This document shows, piece after piece, positions 1-9,910 of a DNA stretch of 52,269 nucleotides. This stretch comes from an uncultured Clostridia bacterium. Its GTDB lineage: Bacteria > Bacillota > Clostridia > Christensenellales > UBA1242. The notes under the pieces were generated by a model. It was not told the origin of the DNA, did no database searches, and saw nothing but the letters and a program-made list of their open reading frames with translations. The DNA lies in contig CAOJFR010000005.1 of assembly GCA_948434855.1 (NCBI GenBank), positions 1 through 52,269 of the forward strand, in the 5' to 3' direction. Each line of letters opens with the position of its first letter. The stretch's first letter is position 1. Both the position numbers and the translations under genes were made by a program.

Positions 1-93
1 AACTAATGCTAACGCAACATACAAAAACATTTTGTTAACATCGTTTTTGCTGTGTATAAATGGCGATGAAGATACTACAAATTCATTATTCAT
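1..93 (-). CDS. rnfD: RnfD, N-terminal fragment (cut by window edge)
   Basis: The first 31 codons are visible and the gene continues beyond the window. The start ATG overlaps the rnfC stop (TAATG), so the two are probably translationally coupled. The peptide opens with a short cytoplasmic stretch containing SSPFIHSKNDVNKMF and then becomes hydrophobic, which matches the usual RnfD start (a SPH/SPF-x-H motif before the first membrane helix). RnfD is an integral membrane, flavin-bearing subunit of the Rnf ferredoxin:NAD+ oxidoreductase. The identification rests on this short peptide plus its position after rnfC, the standard rnfCDGEAB order. Confidence 0.75.
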   Translation of the reverse strand, partial: MNNEFVVSSSPFIHSKNDVNKMFLYVALALV

Positions 94-1406
94 TACTTGC
101 CACCATTTTTAATCCTTCCATAATATTTTGCATCTATGATTCTTTGTGTTAAATATCTTTTTGACGGACACACATAAGAACAACAGCCACACTCTATGCA
201 CGAATTTATTTTTAATTTTTCAAGCTCGTTTGTGTCGCCATCTAAAAATGCCCCCTCTATTCTTTGTGGGTTTAAAAACATTGGACACACTTGACTGCAC
301 TTGCCACAAGATATGCAATTATATTCTCCCGTCTCAGCATATTCATTATATTCTAAAAGCAAAATGGTGTTTGTTGTGAGCGAGATTGAAATGTCCATGT
401 TATACTCAGCCTTGCCCTTAAGCAAACTGCCATCTATAATTTTCATTTGTGCCTCTTTATCTGGAATGCCAACAAAGTCTATAAGATTGTCAAATGAAAC
501 ACCATTTTGAATTGCATAGTTTCCCTTGCGGATTACATTGTCTCCATCAATGGTTACTATTTTTTTTGTGACCGGCTTATTGAACTCAACTGCCCTGCAA
601 AAGTTGTAGCAAGACTCTGCTGTTTCTATTGTTATGCCAAGCTCTAAAAATGATGTTTTGGTGTTAACAGTTTTTCCCGTTAAGAGTTTTGTTAAAATAT
701 ATTGATTGTCAAACGGATATTTGTATGGAATGAATTTTATTCTAAAATCATAGTTTTTCTTAGTTTCTGCTATATGTTTTTTAAGTTTTTTTGCAAGATC
801 TGCGTTTTCTTCTGTGAATACAAAAGTTATAAATTGTGCATTTGTGATATTCATAAAATATTTTGCACCGTTTACAACCTCTTCCATTTTATACTCTGCC
901 AAGGTTTCATTAACTGAATTTATTGGGTCTGTGCTATCCATTAAAATGAAAAGTGTTTTATAACTTCTTGAGCCAGTATAGCTATATTTTAAGTATGATG
1001 GGAGGCATGAGAGCCCATCAATAATTCCAGCAAGCCTGAGCCTTTGGATTAATGTTGTGTCACTAACTGAGCCAATATCTGGCAAATCTTCAACTTCATT
1101 TTTGCCATTATTCATAATCAAAATGTGTTTGCAATAAATGCCATCTGATGTTACTTTATCAAAAATATTTAACACCTTTCCACTGACTGGAGAATATATG
1201 TTTAAACCAAAATTTCCTACTGGTTTTCCTATTAATGTTCCCTCTTTAACTTCATCACCAATACTTACTGCTGGCTCTGACTCTGTTATGTTTTTTACCT
1301 TCATTGGAACATTATAAAAATCCATTGGTCTGAGTGGTGTTACATCAATGCCAACGGTTGTTTTGTTATGTGGAAAAGAAACGCCTTTAAAGTTTACTAA
1401 TCTCAT
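93..1406 (-). CDS. rnfC: Rnf electron transport complex subunit C (RnfC)
   Basis: The 437-residue product is the peripheral NADH-side subunit of the Rnf complex, which couples reduced ferredoxin oxidation and NAD+ reduction to ion translocation. The N-terminus has the RnfC barrel-sandwich region (GDEVKEGTLIG, IYSPVSGKV, residues about 40-80), followed by the nucleotide/flavin-binding core. The C-terminus carries two ferredoxin-like cluster motifs, CISCGKCSQVCP (364-375) and CIECGCCSYVCP (403-414). Length is normal for clostridial RnfC. AGAGG sits just ahead of the ATG. rnfD follows with overlapping stop and start codons. Function is family knowledge; the motifs are read directly. Confidence 0.95.
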   Translation of the reverse strand: MRLVNFKGVSFPHNKTTVGIDVTPLRPMDFYNVPMKVKNITESEPAVSIGDEVKEGTLIGKPVGNFGLNIYSPVSGKVLNIFDKVTSDGIYCKHILIMNNGKNEVEDLPDIGSVSDTTLIQRLRLAGIIDGLSCLPSYLKYSYTGSRSYKTLFILMDSTDPINSVNETLAEYKMEEVVNGAKYFMNITNAQFITFVFTEENADLAKKLKKHIAETKKNYDFRIKFIPYKYPFDNQYILTKLLTGKTVNTKTSFLELGITIETAESCYNFCRAVEFNKPVTKKIVTIDGDNVIRKGNYAIQNGVSFDNLIDFVGIPDKEAQMKIIDGSLLKGKAEYNMDISISLTTNTILLLEYNEYAETGEYNCISCGKCSQVCPMFLNPQRIEGAFLDGDTNELEKLKINSCIECGCCSYVCPSKRYLTQRIIDAKYYGRIKNGGK

Positions 1407-1476
1407 GCTAACCTCTATAGAAATATTTTATCAAAATTAGCACTTAAAGTAAAACAATTTAAAGCGGTTTGAAAAT

Positions 1477-1860
1477 TTACTTTGCCTTTTTTTTGTGCAT
1501 GGAAATTAGCGTTTTTATTAAATAAAATATACCCACCAAAATTATGAAACTTGCAAAGCAAATTCTGAGAACCTCTGAGCTGGTTTTTACTGCAAAAAGA
1601 CTAGCAAAAAATGCTATGATGCAAGAAGGTATGCTGATACAAATTAATGCCCTGAAATCTATTAGCTTATTTTTTATGTATACCACAAAACATATACTTG
1701 CTAGCACTACAAAACAAATGACATTTGTTGATTGACAAATGATTTGTTCCACACCAAAAAATATGGACAAAAGTGGAATTAAAAATGTTCCACCGCCCAT
1801 GCCCATTCCAGCAAAAATTCCTGAAAAACAGGAAGCTAATAAAAGTAGTAAAACTTGCAT
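1477..1860 (-). CDS. Half-size TauE/SafE family permease (second gene of pair)
   Basis: The 127-residue, very hydrophobic product has about four predicted membrane helices and a glycine-rich first helix (SGIFAGMGMGGGTFLIPLL), the hallmark of the TauE/SafE sulfite/organosulfonate exporter family. Full-length members have about eight helices and 250 residues, so this is half a transporter. The other half is probably the separate upstream gene at 1924-2304, with the two products forming a heterodimer. A recent frameshift is unlikely, because each gene has its own start and its own glycine-rich motif and they are 63 bases apart. The substrate cannot be read from sequence. Confidence 0.8.
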   Translation of the reverse strand: MQVLLLLLASCFSGIFAGMGMGGGTFLIPLLSIFFGVEQIICQSTNVICFVVLASICFVVYIKNKLIDFRALICISIPSCIIAFFASLFAVKTSSEVLRICFASFIILVGIFYLIKTLISMHKKKAK

Positions 1861-1923
1861 ATTTTCCTTTAAAATGCGGTTTTGAAGCCGTTTTTCACTA
1901 TATTTTATGCGATTTTGCGTTTT

Positions 1924-2304
1924 TTAGAATATTATCATAAACACTCCAGCAATCACTAAGATTATTGCAAAGATTAAATCTATTATATTATTTTTAAGCC
2001 TTTTTAGTAGTTTTGTTCCAAAGATGCTTCCAACCACACTTCCTATTGTGCAGACCACTAAATATTTTATTTCATATTCACCTTTTGTGAAATATATTAT
2101 GGCACTTGCTATGCACATGAAAAGCACACAGCCAAGTGTTGTTGCATGTGCCTTTTTTGAATCATCTGACGCAACAAAAGATATCATTGGAACAAGCAAG
2201 AGTCCACCGCCTGCTCCGAAGAATCCATTTATGAATCCTGAAAGCAACCCTACGCCAACTAATGATAGGTTTTTTAGCCAGCCTTTTTTAAAATTTTGTT
2301 TCAC
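1924..2304 (-). CDS. Half-size TauE/SafE family permease (first gene of pair)
   Basis: The 126-residue product has about four membrane helices and the family's glycine motif (SGFINGFFGAGGGLLLVPMIS). It is the likely partner of the half-permease at 1477-1860. The start codon is GTG; the neighbouring ATG is out of frame. AAGGA lies about ten bases upstream. The gene is transcribed divergently from the giant surface protein gene. A sulfur-compound or other anion exporter is the family expectation only. Confidence 0.8.
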   Translation of the reverse strand: MKQNFKKGWLKNLSLVGVGLLSGFINGFFGAGGGLLLVPMISFVASDDSKKAHATTLGCVLFMCIASAIIYFTKGEYEIKYLVVCTIGSVVGSIFGTKLLKRLKNNIIDLIFAIILVIAGVFMIIF

Positions 2305-2405
2305 ATATTTATTATTCCTTTACAGGTCTGTTTTTATTACATAAATTTACTTTTATTTTCGCCAAAATATATTATTGTTTTGCACAAAATTTTTGATATA
2401 AAAGG

Positions 2406-2434
2406 TTGCTTTTAGAACATCATTTTGTTATAAT
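2406..2434 (+). promoter_or_regulatory. Strong sigma-A-type promoter of the giant surface protein gene
   Basis: TTGCTT (2406-2411), a 17-base spacer, then TATAAT (2429-2434). A TG one base before the -10 box makes it an extended -10. The predicted transcription start is near 2441, giving a leader of about 30 bases. Confidence 0.75.
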
Positions 2435-2469
2435 AAACCTGTTTAATTAATTATACTAGGATGGTTTTT

Positions 2470-5400
2470 ATGAAAAATAAAAAAAGCAAAAATTTTAACC
2501 ACAGAAAATCTATTGCAAGTGTTGTTCTTGCATCAATTTTGGCATTCTCTTTTAACTATACTCCGATAAGTTTAGTTGCAAGACACATTGCTGCAGCATA
2601 TAAGTCTAGCACCACTTCTTCTAATACTTTTTATGGCAACTCTAGCGTTTCAACTGAAAACAAAATTGATGACGCAAAGTTCCCTTCTTCACTTGAAAAG
2701 TATTTTGAAGGCAGCAGCGCAAACTTTAATATTGAAACATATTATAAAGAGCAATATTATAAGTTTTTTGAAAACTATGCTGATAACTTTTTGAAAACTG
2801 CAAACTTGCCTGTTGTGGGAGAATCTGACCCACAATATTATAACAAGGAATATGTTAACTATTTAAACCATGTTGGATATGATTCGTTAGGTGAATATTA
2901 TGAAGACAAAAAAGGTTCTGACCTTTCTAAGTATAAAACCTTTGTTGCTTTCTTTGAACACTTTGTGACTAGCGAAACCAAATGGACAACCGTTGGCGAA
3001 TCTGAAGACGAGCACTCTCTTCCAGCAATCTTTACAAAAAAGATTTTGGATACTTTCACTCAGCCTTATATTTATGAAGCACTTGCTGAGTTTTTGAAAT
3101 CTCAGGGCAACCCTATTGAGGGAGACAAGATTGAAGGCAATGATGGTCTTGAGGCTGCAACCGACGATGTTTATGCAAAGAGCAAACAATATATTAGAGT
3201 TAAGGTTTTTATAGATTCTAAAATTAAAGAATTTATTACAATTTATTCTTATGATGGCACAACTCAAAACAACTATGTTGCAGGAATTATTGCTAATGGT
3301 GCCCCAACAAGCTCTGACCATTATTATGAAAAAAATAAATATGATGAAATTACTCTTCCAACTGGCGTGACCTATGAAACTGCAACATTTCCAGTTGATG
3401 ACAGAAATGAATTTAAGAATGTAATTTATTATTCAACCATTTCAAAAGAAGAACTAAACAACCAACTTGCAGGAAATGCGACCTACCAAAAAATTAAAGA
3501 CTTTATTTCTAATGACAGCATAAAAGCTGACATGGAAAGAAACCCTCTTTTATATAGACCACTCCTTCCAAACGAAGAAGGCTATCTTGGTGAAAACTAC
3601 CCTATCTATTTAAAATATAAAAACATTCCTTATTCAAGACTTACTTCATCTTCACAATATAACCTTTTTATTGTGAACGATGACCCAAGTGAACAGTTCC
3701 TTGCAACTTGTGATTCACTTCAATATGTTAGCGTTATTTCTTCTGAAGATCTTGACGCTGATATGTGGCTTGATTTTTCAGCAAAGAAACTTAATCCTGA
3801 CAGGCTTTATGTTAAAATTCCTTATAGCACAAACACCGATGGTGATGTTTACTTTAAAAGATTGTTTGGAAACATTGATTCATCTTATCTTGAAAGATTG
3901 ATTAAAACTGTGCTTACTGATGGAAGCGGCAACAGTTGCGTTTATTTAAAGTATAACACTAAGACTGAAAAGATTGTTTATGTTGATAACAATGACACTA
4001 CCGCTGAGCAATTTAAAAAAGATTATCCAAAATATTCTTATGTTGTTGAGGATATTGACAAGTCTGAAGCTGGATATACTGCAGACGATTATTATGAAAT
4101 TGATGCTAATGACTTTTCATCTTATCTTTCTGCCCCTGGTTTTGACAGAAGCTTCCCTCTTTATTTTAAAAAGGTTAAAGTTTTTTATAAGGACCTTGTG
4201 ACAGATGATTCTGCCTATAAGAAAGATGATTCAACAGGAAGCTTTGTTTATGAAATTGTAAATAAACCAGATGTTTCATTTAAAATGAAAAACACTCCTG
4301 CTAAAACTTATGAAACTTATAACAGTGTTGTTAATAAACTTTATGTTGTTTCAGACGCTGATGTTAATGTTGAAATTTCTGGAAGCCCTTTTGTTGCAGA
4401 AAAAATTAGCAAATATGACCTTAAAAAATCTGAAAACTATGGTTTTTATGTTAAAGTCCCTGCTCACCTTTTGGACAACATTACTGTTTCAGATGGCAAA
4501 ACTTATGAGTTTTATTATAAGCACGAGGCTGAAAGCACTAAGGCAATTTTTGTTATAGACAGCAAATCTGGCGCAGCAAATAATGAAGTTTACAAAAACT
4601 TGCACTATGATGTTATTTCTGAAACTGATTATAACAATGCTTACTTTAATTATGTTATTGTTGATAAAAACGACCCTAACTATAACTCTAACTTTAAGCT
4701 TTATTATAAATATGAATCAGACCTTACCCCACCTTCTGTCGGTGAGATTAACGATAACTATAAAAAACTTTTCGTACAAAACGAAGTTACTGGCTCTAAC
4801 GCAATCTATATTTTAGATACTAATGGCGTTACCCCAACAGAAAAAGTTGCATATGCAAGACTTTTCTATACACCTATTGACAACACTGAATTTAATAACA
4901 ATTCTGAATTTTATGTTCAACTTAGTGAACAAGAGCTAAAACAATATGGTGACAACGGCAGATATACAAAGCTTTATTATAAATATAAGCCAGCTGTTGC
5001 CTCTGAAAGCAGAAGAATTTATGCTTATTCAAGCAAGACTGATGACACCTATGCAACTTTCTATAACACAGATGACGACTATGTTGCAAGCGACTATGTT
5101 TTGATTGAAAGAGATGACCCAAATTATGTTTCTGGCAAAAACCTTTTCTATAAGAGAATTAGAAATGATACACCAACCTACGATTATTATAATGAAGAAA
5201 CATATTATTATTATCAAAACAAAAGCTCTGCCAACATTAAACTAAATGCTAATGGCTATTATGTTGTTTCATTCTATGCCTATACTAACGGCAAAATTGT
5301 TACAAGTGCTGGAGACAAAGACGTTTCTGCAAGCCTTTATGTTACTGACACTTCAGGCATTTTAGATGAGATTGTTGTTGATAACATTTCAACTAACGGA

Positions 5401-8400
5401 ACTTGGAAAAAATATTATGCATTTTTCCAAACAAATCCTTTGACCGCATCAACAATTTCCCTTTCACTTTATATGGGCAACAAAGACGGCATTGCTGGAG
5501 AATTTCAAGATATTGCTTCTTCTGTTTCTGGTGTTGTTCTATTTGATGATATTAAAGTTACTCTTATTAATGAAACTGACTTTAACAAACAGTTTATTGA
5601 CGACACAGATATTGCAACTGAGCCAAAAGAAGGTGAAACTCCTACATTTGCAAAACAAGATGCTTATGGCAATGAAATTATTGCTGAAAGCTTCCCTCTT
5701 AAATATTTAAACAACCAAGTTATTAATAATTGGAATAGCATTTTTGATTTTGATAGCACTGCTTCAAACTTTGTAAGTGACGACCCTGCATATTCTGAAT
5801 TTGGTGGTTCAATTCAAAGTAAGCTTATTAAAGATTATTTTGATTCTCACCCTGATTCACTTGAATATGAAGACTTTACAGATAGTGAACTTTGGCATTA
5901 TTACATTAGTAGGGGCAACTCTGGTCAAAACAAAAACGAGTTTATTGACTATAGAGATTCTTATTTAAACGGTAAGGTTAATGTTTCTGTTATTGATGAA
6001 AAAACTATTGACAAGACTGTTGAAGATGAAGATGACGACAAGAAAGACGACAAAGATGATGACAAAAAAGATGAAAATGATATTACTTCTGTTGAATCTA
6101 CATTTAACAGCGATAACAAAGTTTTAAAAATTGAAAATAAAGACAGACTTAGATCTCTTGGTGTGGTTTCTGCCCCATTTGAAATTGAGCAAAATGCTTA
6201 CTATAAAATTACTGTTTGGGTTTTCTCTCCAGACAAAGATGCAACTGCTACTATTATTGCTGAATCTGTTATTGGCACAGGCAGCACTCCTGACAAAGGC
6301 TCGCTTATTTCTACAAGTGCAAATGTTAACGCTAACATTAAGGGCTATTCAACCAAGCCAACAAATGAGTATGGATGGATTCCTATAACGTTCTATATTG
6401 AAGGCAATGCTTATGCAGATGAAAGCATTTATCTTGTGCTTCTTGCAGACAAAAACCAAACAATTTATTTTGATAACATTTCTATTGAAAAAGTTACAAG
6501 TTCAATATATACCACAATTAGTTCTGACTCTGATAACACAACTCACTGTTTGTCACTTTCACCAAGCTCTATGCTTATTTCTCGTGGAATTACAAATGGA
6601 TACTTTAACTCAGTGAATGTTACAGACAACTATAATGATATTGATTATAGCAAACCAAGAACTGCTAAAAACTGGTCTGAACAAAAAACCAATTCAACTG
6701 AGGTTATTGCCGGAGTTATTCCATCATCAGATAAATATATTGACAACAACCCTACTAACAACTTCTATTATTTGTATAATGGAAACACTTTCCCATTTAA
6801 CAGAACTGAAACAAGATATGCTAATAATGTTTTTGGAATTTATGCCCCATCTAGCATCTCTGCACCTATTGAAGGAGCTGACGAAAACAAAACATTTAAT
6901 GTTAACCACAACTATAGAATTTACAGTTCTTCAACAAGCCTTTCTTCTAACAAGGTTTATGAAATTTCTTTTGACTTCTATGCTGGAAAAGACTTTAATG
7001 GAAAAATGGTTGCAAACCTTTATGCTGGTGCAGTTAACAACAATCGTGTTTTAGCATCATTTGCAACTAAATATTCAGGCAAAGGCTCTGGCTGGGAAAC
7101 TTATACATTTGTTGTTCAAACTGGAGTTTCTTCTCAAAGTGTTTATCTTGAAATTGGTATTGAAGACGCAAGCGGAACTTGTTTCTTCCAAAAAGCAAAA
7201 AGCATTGACCAAACAACAACTATGAACTTCTCTTCTATTGAAGTTGCAAGAGATTATTATGTTGACCAAAAAGCAGACATGAACAAACTTGGTTTTGCTA
7301 ACCTTAGAAACATGACTGGAACTATTCATGAAAATGAACCAGATGAAAATGGTATTTATGGCTCAGGAGAATATTCATCTTCTTTAAAAGACACTTCAAG
7401 CTATACTACTGGAAAATCTGGAACTGTTGTTGCTGACCTTTATGACAAAACAACTAAGATTGACCACTGGACAGTTAAATATACAGATAAAGTTACCTAT
7501 TATATTAAACAAGTTGAAACTGAAAAAGAAGATGGTTCTACTGAAAAAGTTTATAAGCTTTACAGCGATTCTGTTTTCACTAAGGAATTAACAAGAATTG
7601 ATGGTAAAAAGTTTGAAATTAGAGAAAGCTCTAGCGGAAAATCTATTAAGCTTATTGTTGGTAATAGCGAAACATCTTATGATGCAACAGCTGTTAACAA
7701 AACAGATTATCTTTATAAATTTAATGAAGATGCTGTGATTGGCAACACAATTATCCCTAAGGAAGAATTAACTAACAATATTTCTGAGAATTTGTTTATT
7801 ATTGCTAATGACAAATCAACAGACTATTCAAGCTACTCACCTATATATACTAAAACGCTAAGCACATCTTCATATTATGTTTTAAAGATTTATGTTAAAA
7901 CTAGTGAAATTGTTTCATTTAATTCTGGTTCTGATGCAGGACTTAACATTAACATTAAATCTATATCTACTTCTTGGAACAATATTTCAACAGTAGGCGT
8001 TGAAGCTGAAGAAAACAATGGCTTTGTTTGCTATAGAGTTTTAATTTCAACAAACAAATCTTCTGTAACCAACTTTGGCGTTGAATTTTCACTTGGAAGT
8101 GAGAAAAATCCTTGCACAGGATATGCAATTATTGCAGGCGTTGAACTTGAAAGTTTCAGTTCTGAAGCACTATTTAATGAATATGCTGAAACACTTCCTG
8201 AAGATGATAAGACAGTTAAACGTTTCTATGGCGAAACATCTTCAAAAAATGATGACGATGACAACAAAGACAATGAAGCAATGTCAACTTGGGCAACATT
8301 CTTCTATATCTTCTCTTCTCTACTTCTTGGTTTGGTTTTAATTATTGCTCTTGTTGCAGTTATTATTAAGAGACACCCTCTTAAAAACAAAAAGACCAAG

Positions 8401-8532
8401 GCAGTTGACAACATTGTTTTGACAGACTCTAAGCCTGAACCTCAGGTTAAGAAAAAATCTAAAAAGACATCTAACAAAACTACTGAAGAAGTTGAAACAG
8501 AACTTTCTGATGGAGATGATGGATTTGTTTAA
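2470..8532 (+). CDS. Giant membrane-anchored surface protein with Tyr-rich modules and jelly-roll-like domains
   Basis: About 2020 residues, function unknown. I prefer the second ATG (2470), because AGGATGG at 2458-2464 then forms a well-spaced ribosome site; the in-frame ATG at 2461 is part of that site. Residue numbers here count from 2461. A basic N-terminus and hydrophobic stretch (about 18-35) look like a signal peptide. Residues about 350-900 hold repeated Tyr-rich modules ending in LYYKY/FYYKH/LFYKR-type motifs (near 462, 570, 682, 747, 837, 894). Four beta-rich segments resembling CBM4_9/galactose-binding jelly rolls follow (about 920-1040, 1221-1347, 1481-1595, 1769-1895), with an acidic D/K linker near 1190. 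A single helix (about 1944-1971) and a Lys-rich cytoplasmic tail end the protein. There is no LPXTG. The domain calls are pattern-based inference; glycan binding or adhesion is plausible. Confidence 0.85.
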   Translation: MKNKKSKNFNHRKSIASVVLASILAFSFNYTPISLVARHIAAAYKSSTTSSNTFYGNSSVSTENKIDDAKFPSSLEKYFEGSSANFNIETYYKEQYYKFFENYADNFLKTANLPVVGESDPQYYNKEYVNYLNHVGYDSLGEYYEDKKGSDLSKYKTFVAFFEHFVTSETKWTTVGESEDEHSLPAIFTKKILDTFTQPYIYEALAEFLKSQGNPIEGDKIEGNDGLEAATDDVYAKSKQYIRVKVFIDSKIKEFITIYSYDGTTQNNYVAGIIANGAPTSSDHYYEKNKYDEITLPTGVTYETATFPVDDRNEFKNVIYYSTISKEELNNQLAGNATYQKIKDFISNDSIKADMERNPLLYRPLLPNEEGYLGENYPIYLKYKNIPYSRLTSSSQYNLFIVNDDPSEQFLATCDSLQYVSVISSEDLDADMWLDFSAKKLNPDRLYVKIPYSTNTDGDVYFKRLFGNIDSSYLERLIKTVLTDGSGNSCVYLKYNTKTEKIVYVDNNDTTAEQFKKDYPKYSYVVEDIDKSEAGYTADDYYEIDANDFSSYLSAPGFDRSFPLYFKKVKVFYKDLVTDDSAYKKDDSTGSFVYEIVNKPDVSFKMKNTPAKTYETYNSVVNKLYVVSDADVNVEISGSPFVAEKISKYDLKKSENYGFYVKVPAHLLDNITVSDGKTYEFYYKHEAESTKAIFVIDSKSGAANNEVYKNLHYDVISETDYNNAYFNYVIVDKNDPNYNSNFKLYYKYESDLTPPSVGEINDNYKKLFVQNEVTGSNAIYILDTNGVTPTEKVAYARLFYTPIDNTEFNNNSEFYVQLSEQELKQYGDNGRYTKLYYKYKPAVASESRRIYAYSSKTDDTYATFYNTDDDYVASDYVLIERDDPNYVSGKNLFYKRIRNDTPTYDYYNEETYYYYQNKSSANIKLNANGYYVVSFYAYTNGKIVTSAGDKDVSASLYVTDTSGILDEIVVDNISTNGTWKKYYAFFQTNPLTASTISLSLYMGNKDGIAGEFQDIASSVSGVVLFDDIKVTLINETDFNKQFIDDTDIATEPKEGETPTFAKQDAYGNEIIAESFPLKYLNNQVINNWNSIFDFDSTASNFVSDDPAYSEFGGSIQSKLIKDYFDSHPDSLEYEDFTDSELWHYYISRGNSGQNKNEFIDYRDSYLNGKVNVSVIDEKTIDKTVEDEDDDKKDDKDDDKKDENDITSVESTFNSDNKVLKIENKDRLRSLGVVSAPFEIEQNAYYKITVWVFSPDKDATATIIAESVIGTGSTPDKGSLISTSANVNANIKGYSTKPTNEYGWIPITFYIEGNAYADESIYLVLLADKNQTIYFDNISIEKVTSSIYTTISSDSDNTTHCLSLSPSSMLISRGITNGYFNSVNVTDNYNDIDYSKPRTAKNWSEQKTNSTEVIAGVIPSSDKYIDNNPTNNFYYLYNGNTFPFNRTETRYANNVFGIYAPSSISAPIEGADENKTFNVNHNYRIYSSSTSLSSNKVYEISFDFYAGKDFNGKMVANLYAGAVNNNRVLASFATKYSGKGSGWETYTFVVQTGVSSQSVYLEIGIEDASGTCFFQKAKSIDQTTTMNFSSIEVARDYYVDQKADMNKLGFANLRNMTGTIHENEPDENGIYGSGEYSSSLKDTSSYTTGKSGTVVADLYDKTTKIDHWTVKYTDKVTYYIKQVETEKEDGSTEKVYKLYSDSVFTKELTRIDGKKFEIRESSSGKSIKLIVGNSETSYDATAVNKTDYLYKFNEDAVIGNTIIPKEELTNNISENLFIIANDKSTDYSSYSPIYTKTLSTSSYYVLKIYVKTSEIVSFNSGSDAGLNINIKSISTSWNNISTVGVEAEENNGFVCYRVLISTNKSSVTNFGVEFSLGSEKNPCTGYAIIAGVELESFSSEALFNEYAETLPEDDKTVKRFYGETSSKNDDDDNKDNEAMSTWATFFYIFSSLLLGLVLIIALVAVIIKRHPLKNKKTKAVDNIVLTDSKPEPQVKKKSKKTSNKTTEEVETELSDGDDGFV

Positions 8533-8535
8533 TAA

Positions 8536-8570
8536 AAAATCACCACTTGCTGGTGATTTTTTTTATTTTT
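8536..8570 (+). terminator. Terminator of the giant surface protein gene
   Basis: A 10-bp perfect stem AAAATCACCA/TGGTGATTTT with loop CTTGC, followed by a T-rich tract, four bases after the stop codon. Confidence 0.9.
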
Positions 8571-8581
8571 AAATTCAAAAT

Positions 8582-8610
8582 AAAAAGACATAGTTATTGT
8601 ATGTCTTTTT
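8582..8610 (-). terminator. Terminator of the GNAT-like gene, back to back with the previous one
   Basis: Perfect stem AAAAAGACATA/TATGTCTTTTT with a 7-base loop. A/T runs on both sides could make it bidirectional. It lies just past the stop of the minus-strand gene. Confidence 0.8.
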
Positions 8611-8620
8611 AATAAGCTTT

Positions 8621-9742
8621 TTATAGTTTTTTAATATAACACGTCTTTTTTCTAATTAACTCTCTATCAAACATTTCAAGCGAAGATATTGCATTGGTAT
8701 TTGTTTCAAGCTGAACACCTGTGTCTGCATATTTTATTCCTGGAATATTATTGAGCCTATCAAGAAGCTTTTTAATAATAAATCCTGTAACGCCTAATTT
8801 TTGATATTCCTTTTTTACTGCAATTATGCCAAGCTCAACTGCGTTTGGATGCTTTATTGCATGAAGCCATCTTAAAAATCCGAAAGGCAAAGCTCTTCCG
8901 TTAGACTTTTTTAGCGCATCTGCAAGCGATGGCCATGTTAAACCAAAACCTATAAGCTTGTTTTCTTTATTGAAAACTACACAGATATATTTTTTATCTA
9001 ACATAATCTTAAAGGTTTGAATTGTTTGCTTCCTGAGCTCTGCATTAAATGGCATTGTTCCATATAACTCTGAAAATGACTCATCAACTAAATCAAAAAA
9101 GTCATCAGCAACTTCTTTTATTAAATGATTTGTGCTTCTAAAATGTTTTTCATGAAAACCATAGCGTTTTTCAACAAGTGCTGCAACCCTTTCTACCCTT
9201 TCATCTTTTTTCATTGGAAATTTAAAACGCCACTCTACCCACTTTGCATCTGGTGTGTAACCATAGCTTTCAACATAAGTTTGGTAATATGGTGCATTAT
9301 AACTTGCAACATATGAACCCTTATTTTCAAAGCCATAAGTTTGCAAACCTTCTCTTTCAAGGTCATCATAGCCAAGAGGTCCATGAATATATTCCATTCC
9401 TTGCTCTTTTGCCCACTTTTCTGCAGTGCCTAAAAGCGCATGAGCAACCTTTTCATCATCAATAAAATCAAATCTTGTGAATCTTGCATACTTTGCATTA
9501 TTTTTTTCATTAAATGGATGCATTATTACTGCAGCAATTCTTCCTACAACTTTGCCATCTCTCTCAGCCAAAAAATATGCCTGCACACATTCTTTATAGT
9601 GTGCATTTTTTTTGGTTGTCATTTTATATTCATCCATCTCAAGTGGTGGAATGTAGTTTGGGTTATTTTTATATAGTTTTGTTGGAAACTTTACAAATTT
9701 TTTATAATCTTTTCTTTTATGAATTTGTCTAATAGTAAGCAT
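8621..9742 (-). CDS. GNAT-like N-acetyltransferase family protein
   Basis: The 373-residue cytoplasmic product matches long YghO-type proteins annotated as N-acetyltransferases. Visible features are an N-terminal block (KLYKNNPNYIPPL, residues about 22-34), a GNAT-style strand (AERDGKVVGRIAAVI, about 59-73), the conserved HGPLGYDDLEREGL region (about 119-132), and a C-terminal block with an acetyl-CoA-site-like stretch (ELGIIAVKKEYQKLGVTGFI). Substrate unknown. AGGAG is well placed before the ATG. It stands alone, convergent with the giant surface protein gene and divergent from the flippase gene. Confidence 0.7.
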   Translation of the reverse strand: MLTIRQIHKRKDYKKFVKFPTKLYKNNPNYIPPLEMDEYKMTTKKNAHYKECVQAYFLAERDGKVVGRIAAVIMHPFNEKNNAKYARFTRFDFIDDEKVAHALLGTAEKWAKEQGMEYIHGPLGYDDLEREGLQTYGFENKGSYVASYNAPYYQTYVESYGYTPDAKWVEWRFKFPMKKDERVERVAALVEKRYGFHEKHFRSTNHLIKEVADDFFDLVDESFSELYGTMPFNAELRKQTIQTFKIMLDKKYICVVFNKENKLIGFGLTWPSLADALKKSNGRALPFGFLRWLHAIKHPNAVELGIIAVKKEYQKLGVTGFIIKKLLDRLNNIPGIKYADTGVQLETNTNAISSLEMFDRELIRKKTCYIKKL

Positions 9743-9910
9743 AATTTCTCCTACATTTCAATTATATTATATATTATTTAATAAAACAAATAAATAACGA
9801 AAATTTTATTATTTTTTAGATAGGTCAAAGTCAGTCTAATATATTAAAAAAATTTTACTAATTTTAAAATTTAATTTAATATTTTTAACATTAAAATCAT
9901 AAGTCTTATT

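Noticed and set aside
1477..2304. TauE genes as one gene broken by a frameshift
   Set aside because: There are 63 non-coding bases between them, separate starts, and each half has its own family motif.
6617..7054. 145-codon open frame in another phase of the giant surface gene, with several similar ones (e.g. 4310-4558, 5492-5710)
   Set aside because: Hydrophobic, Leu/Thr-rich shadow frames of the real gene without ribosome sites.
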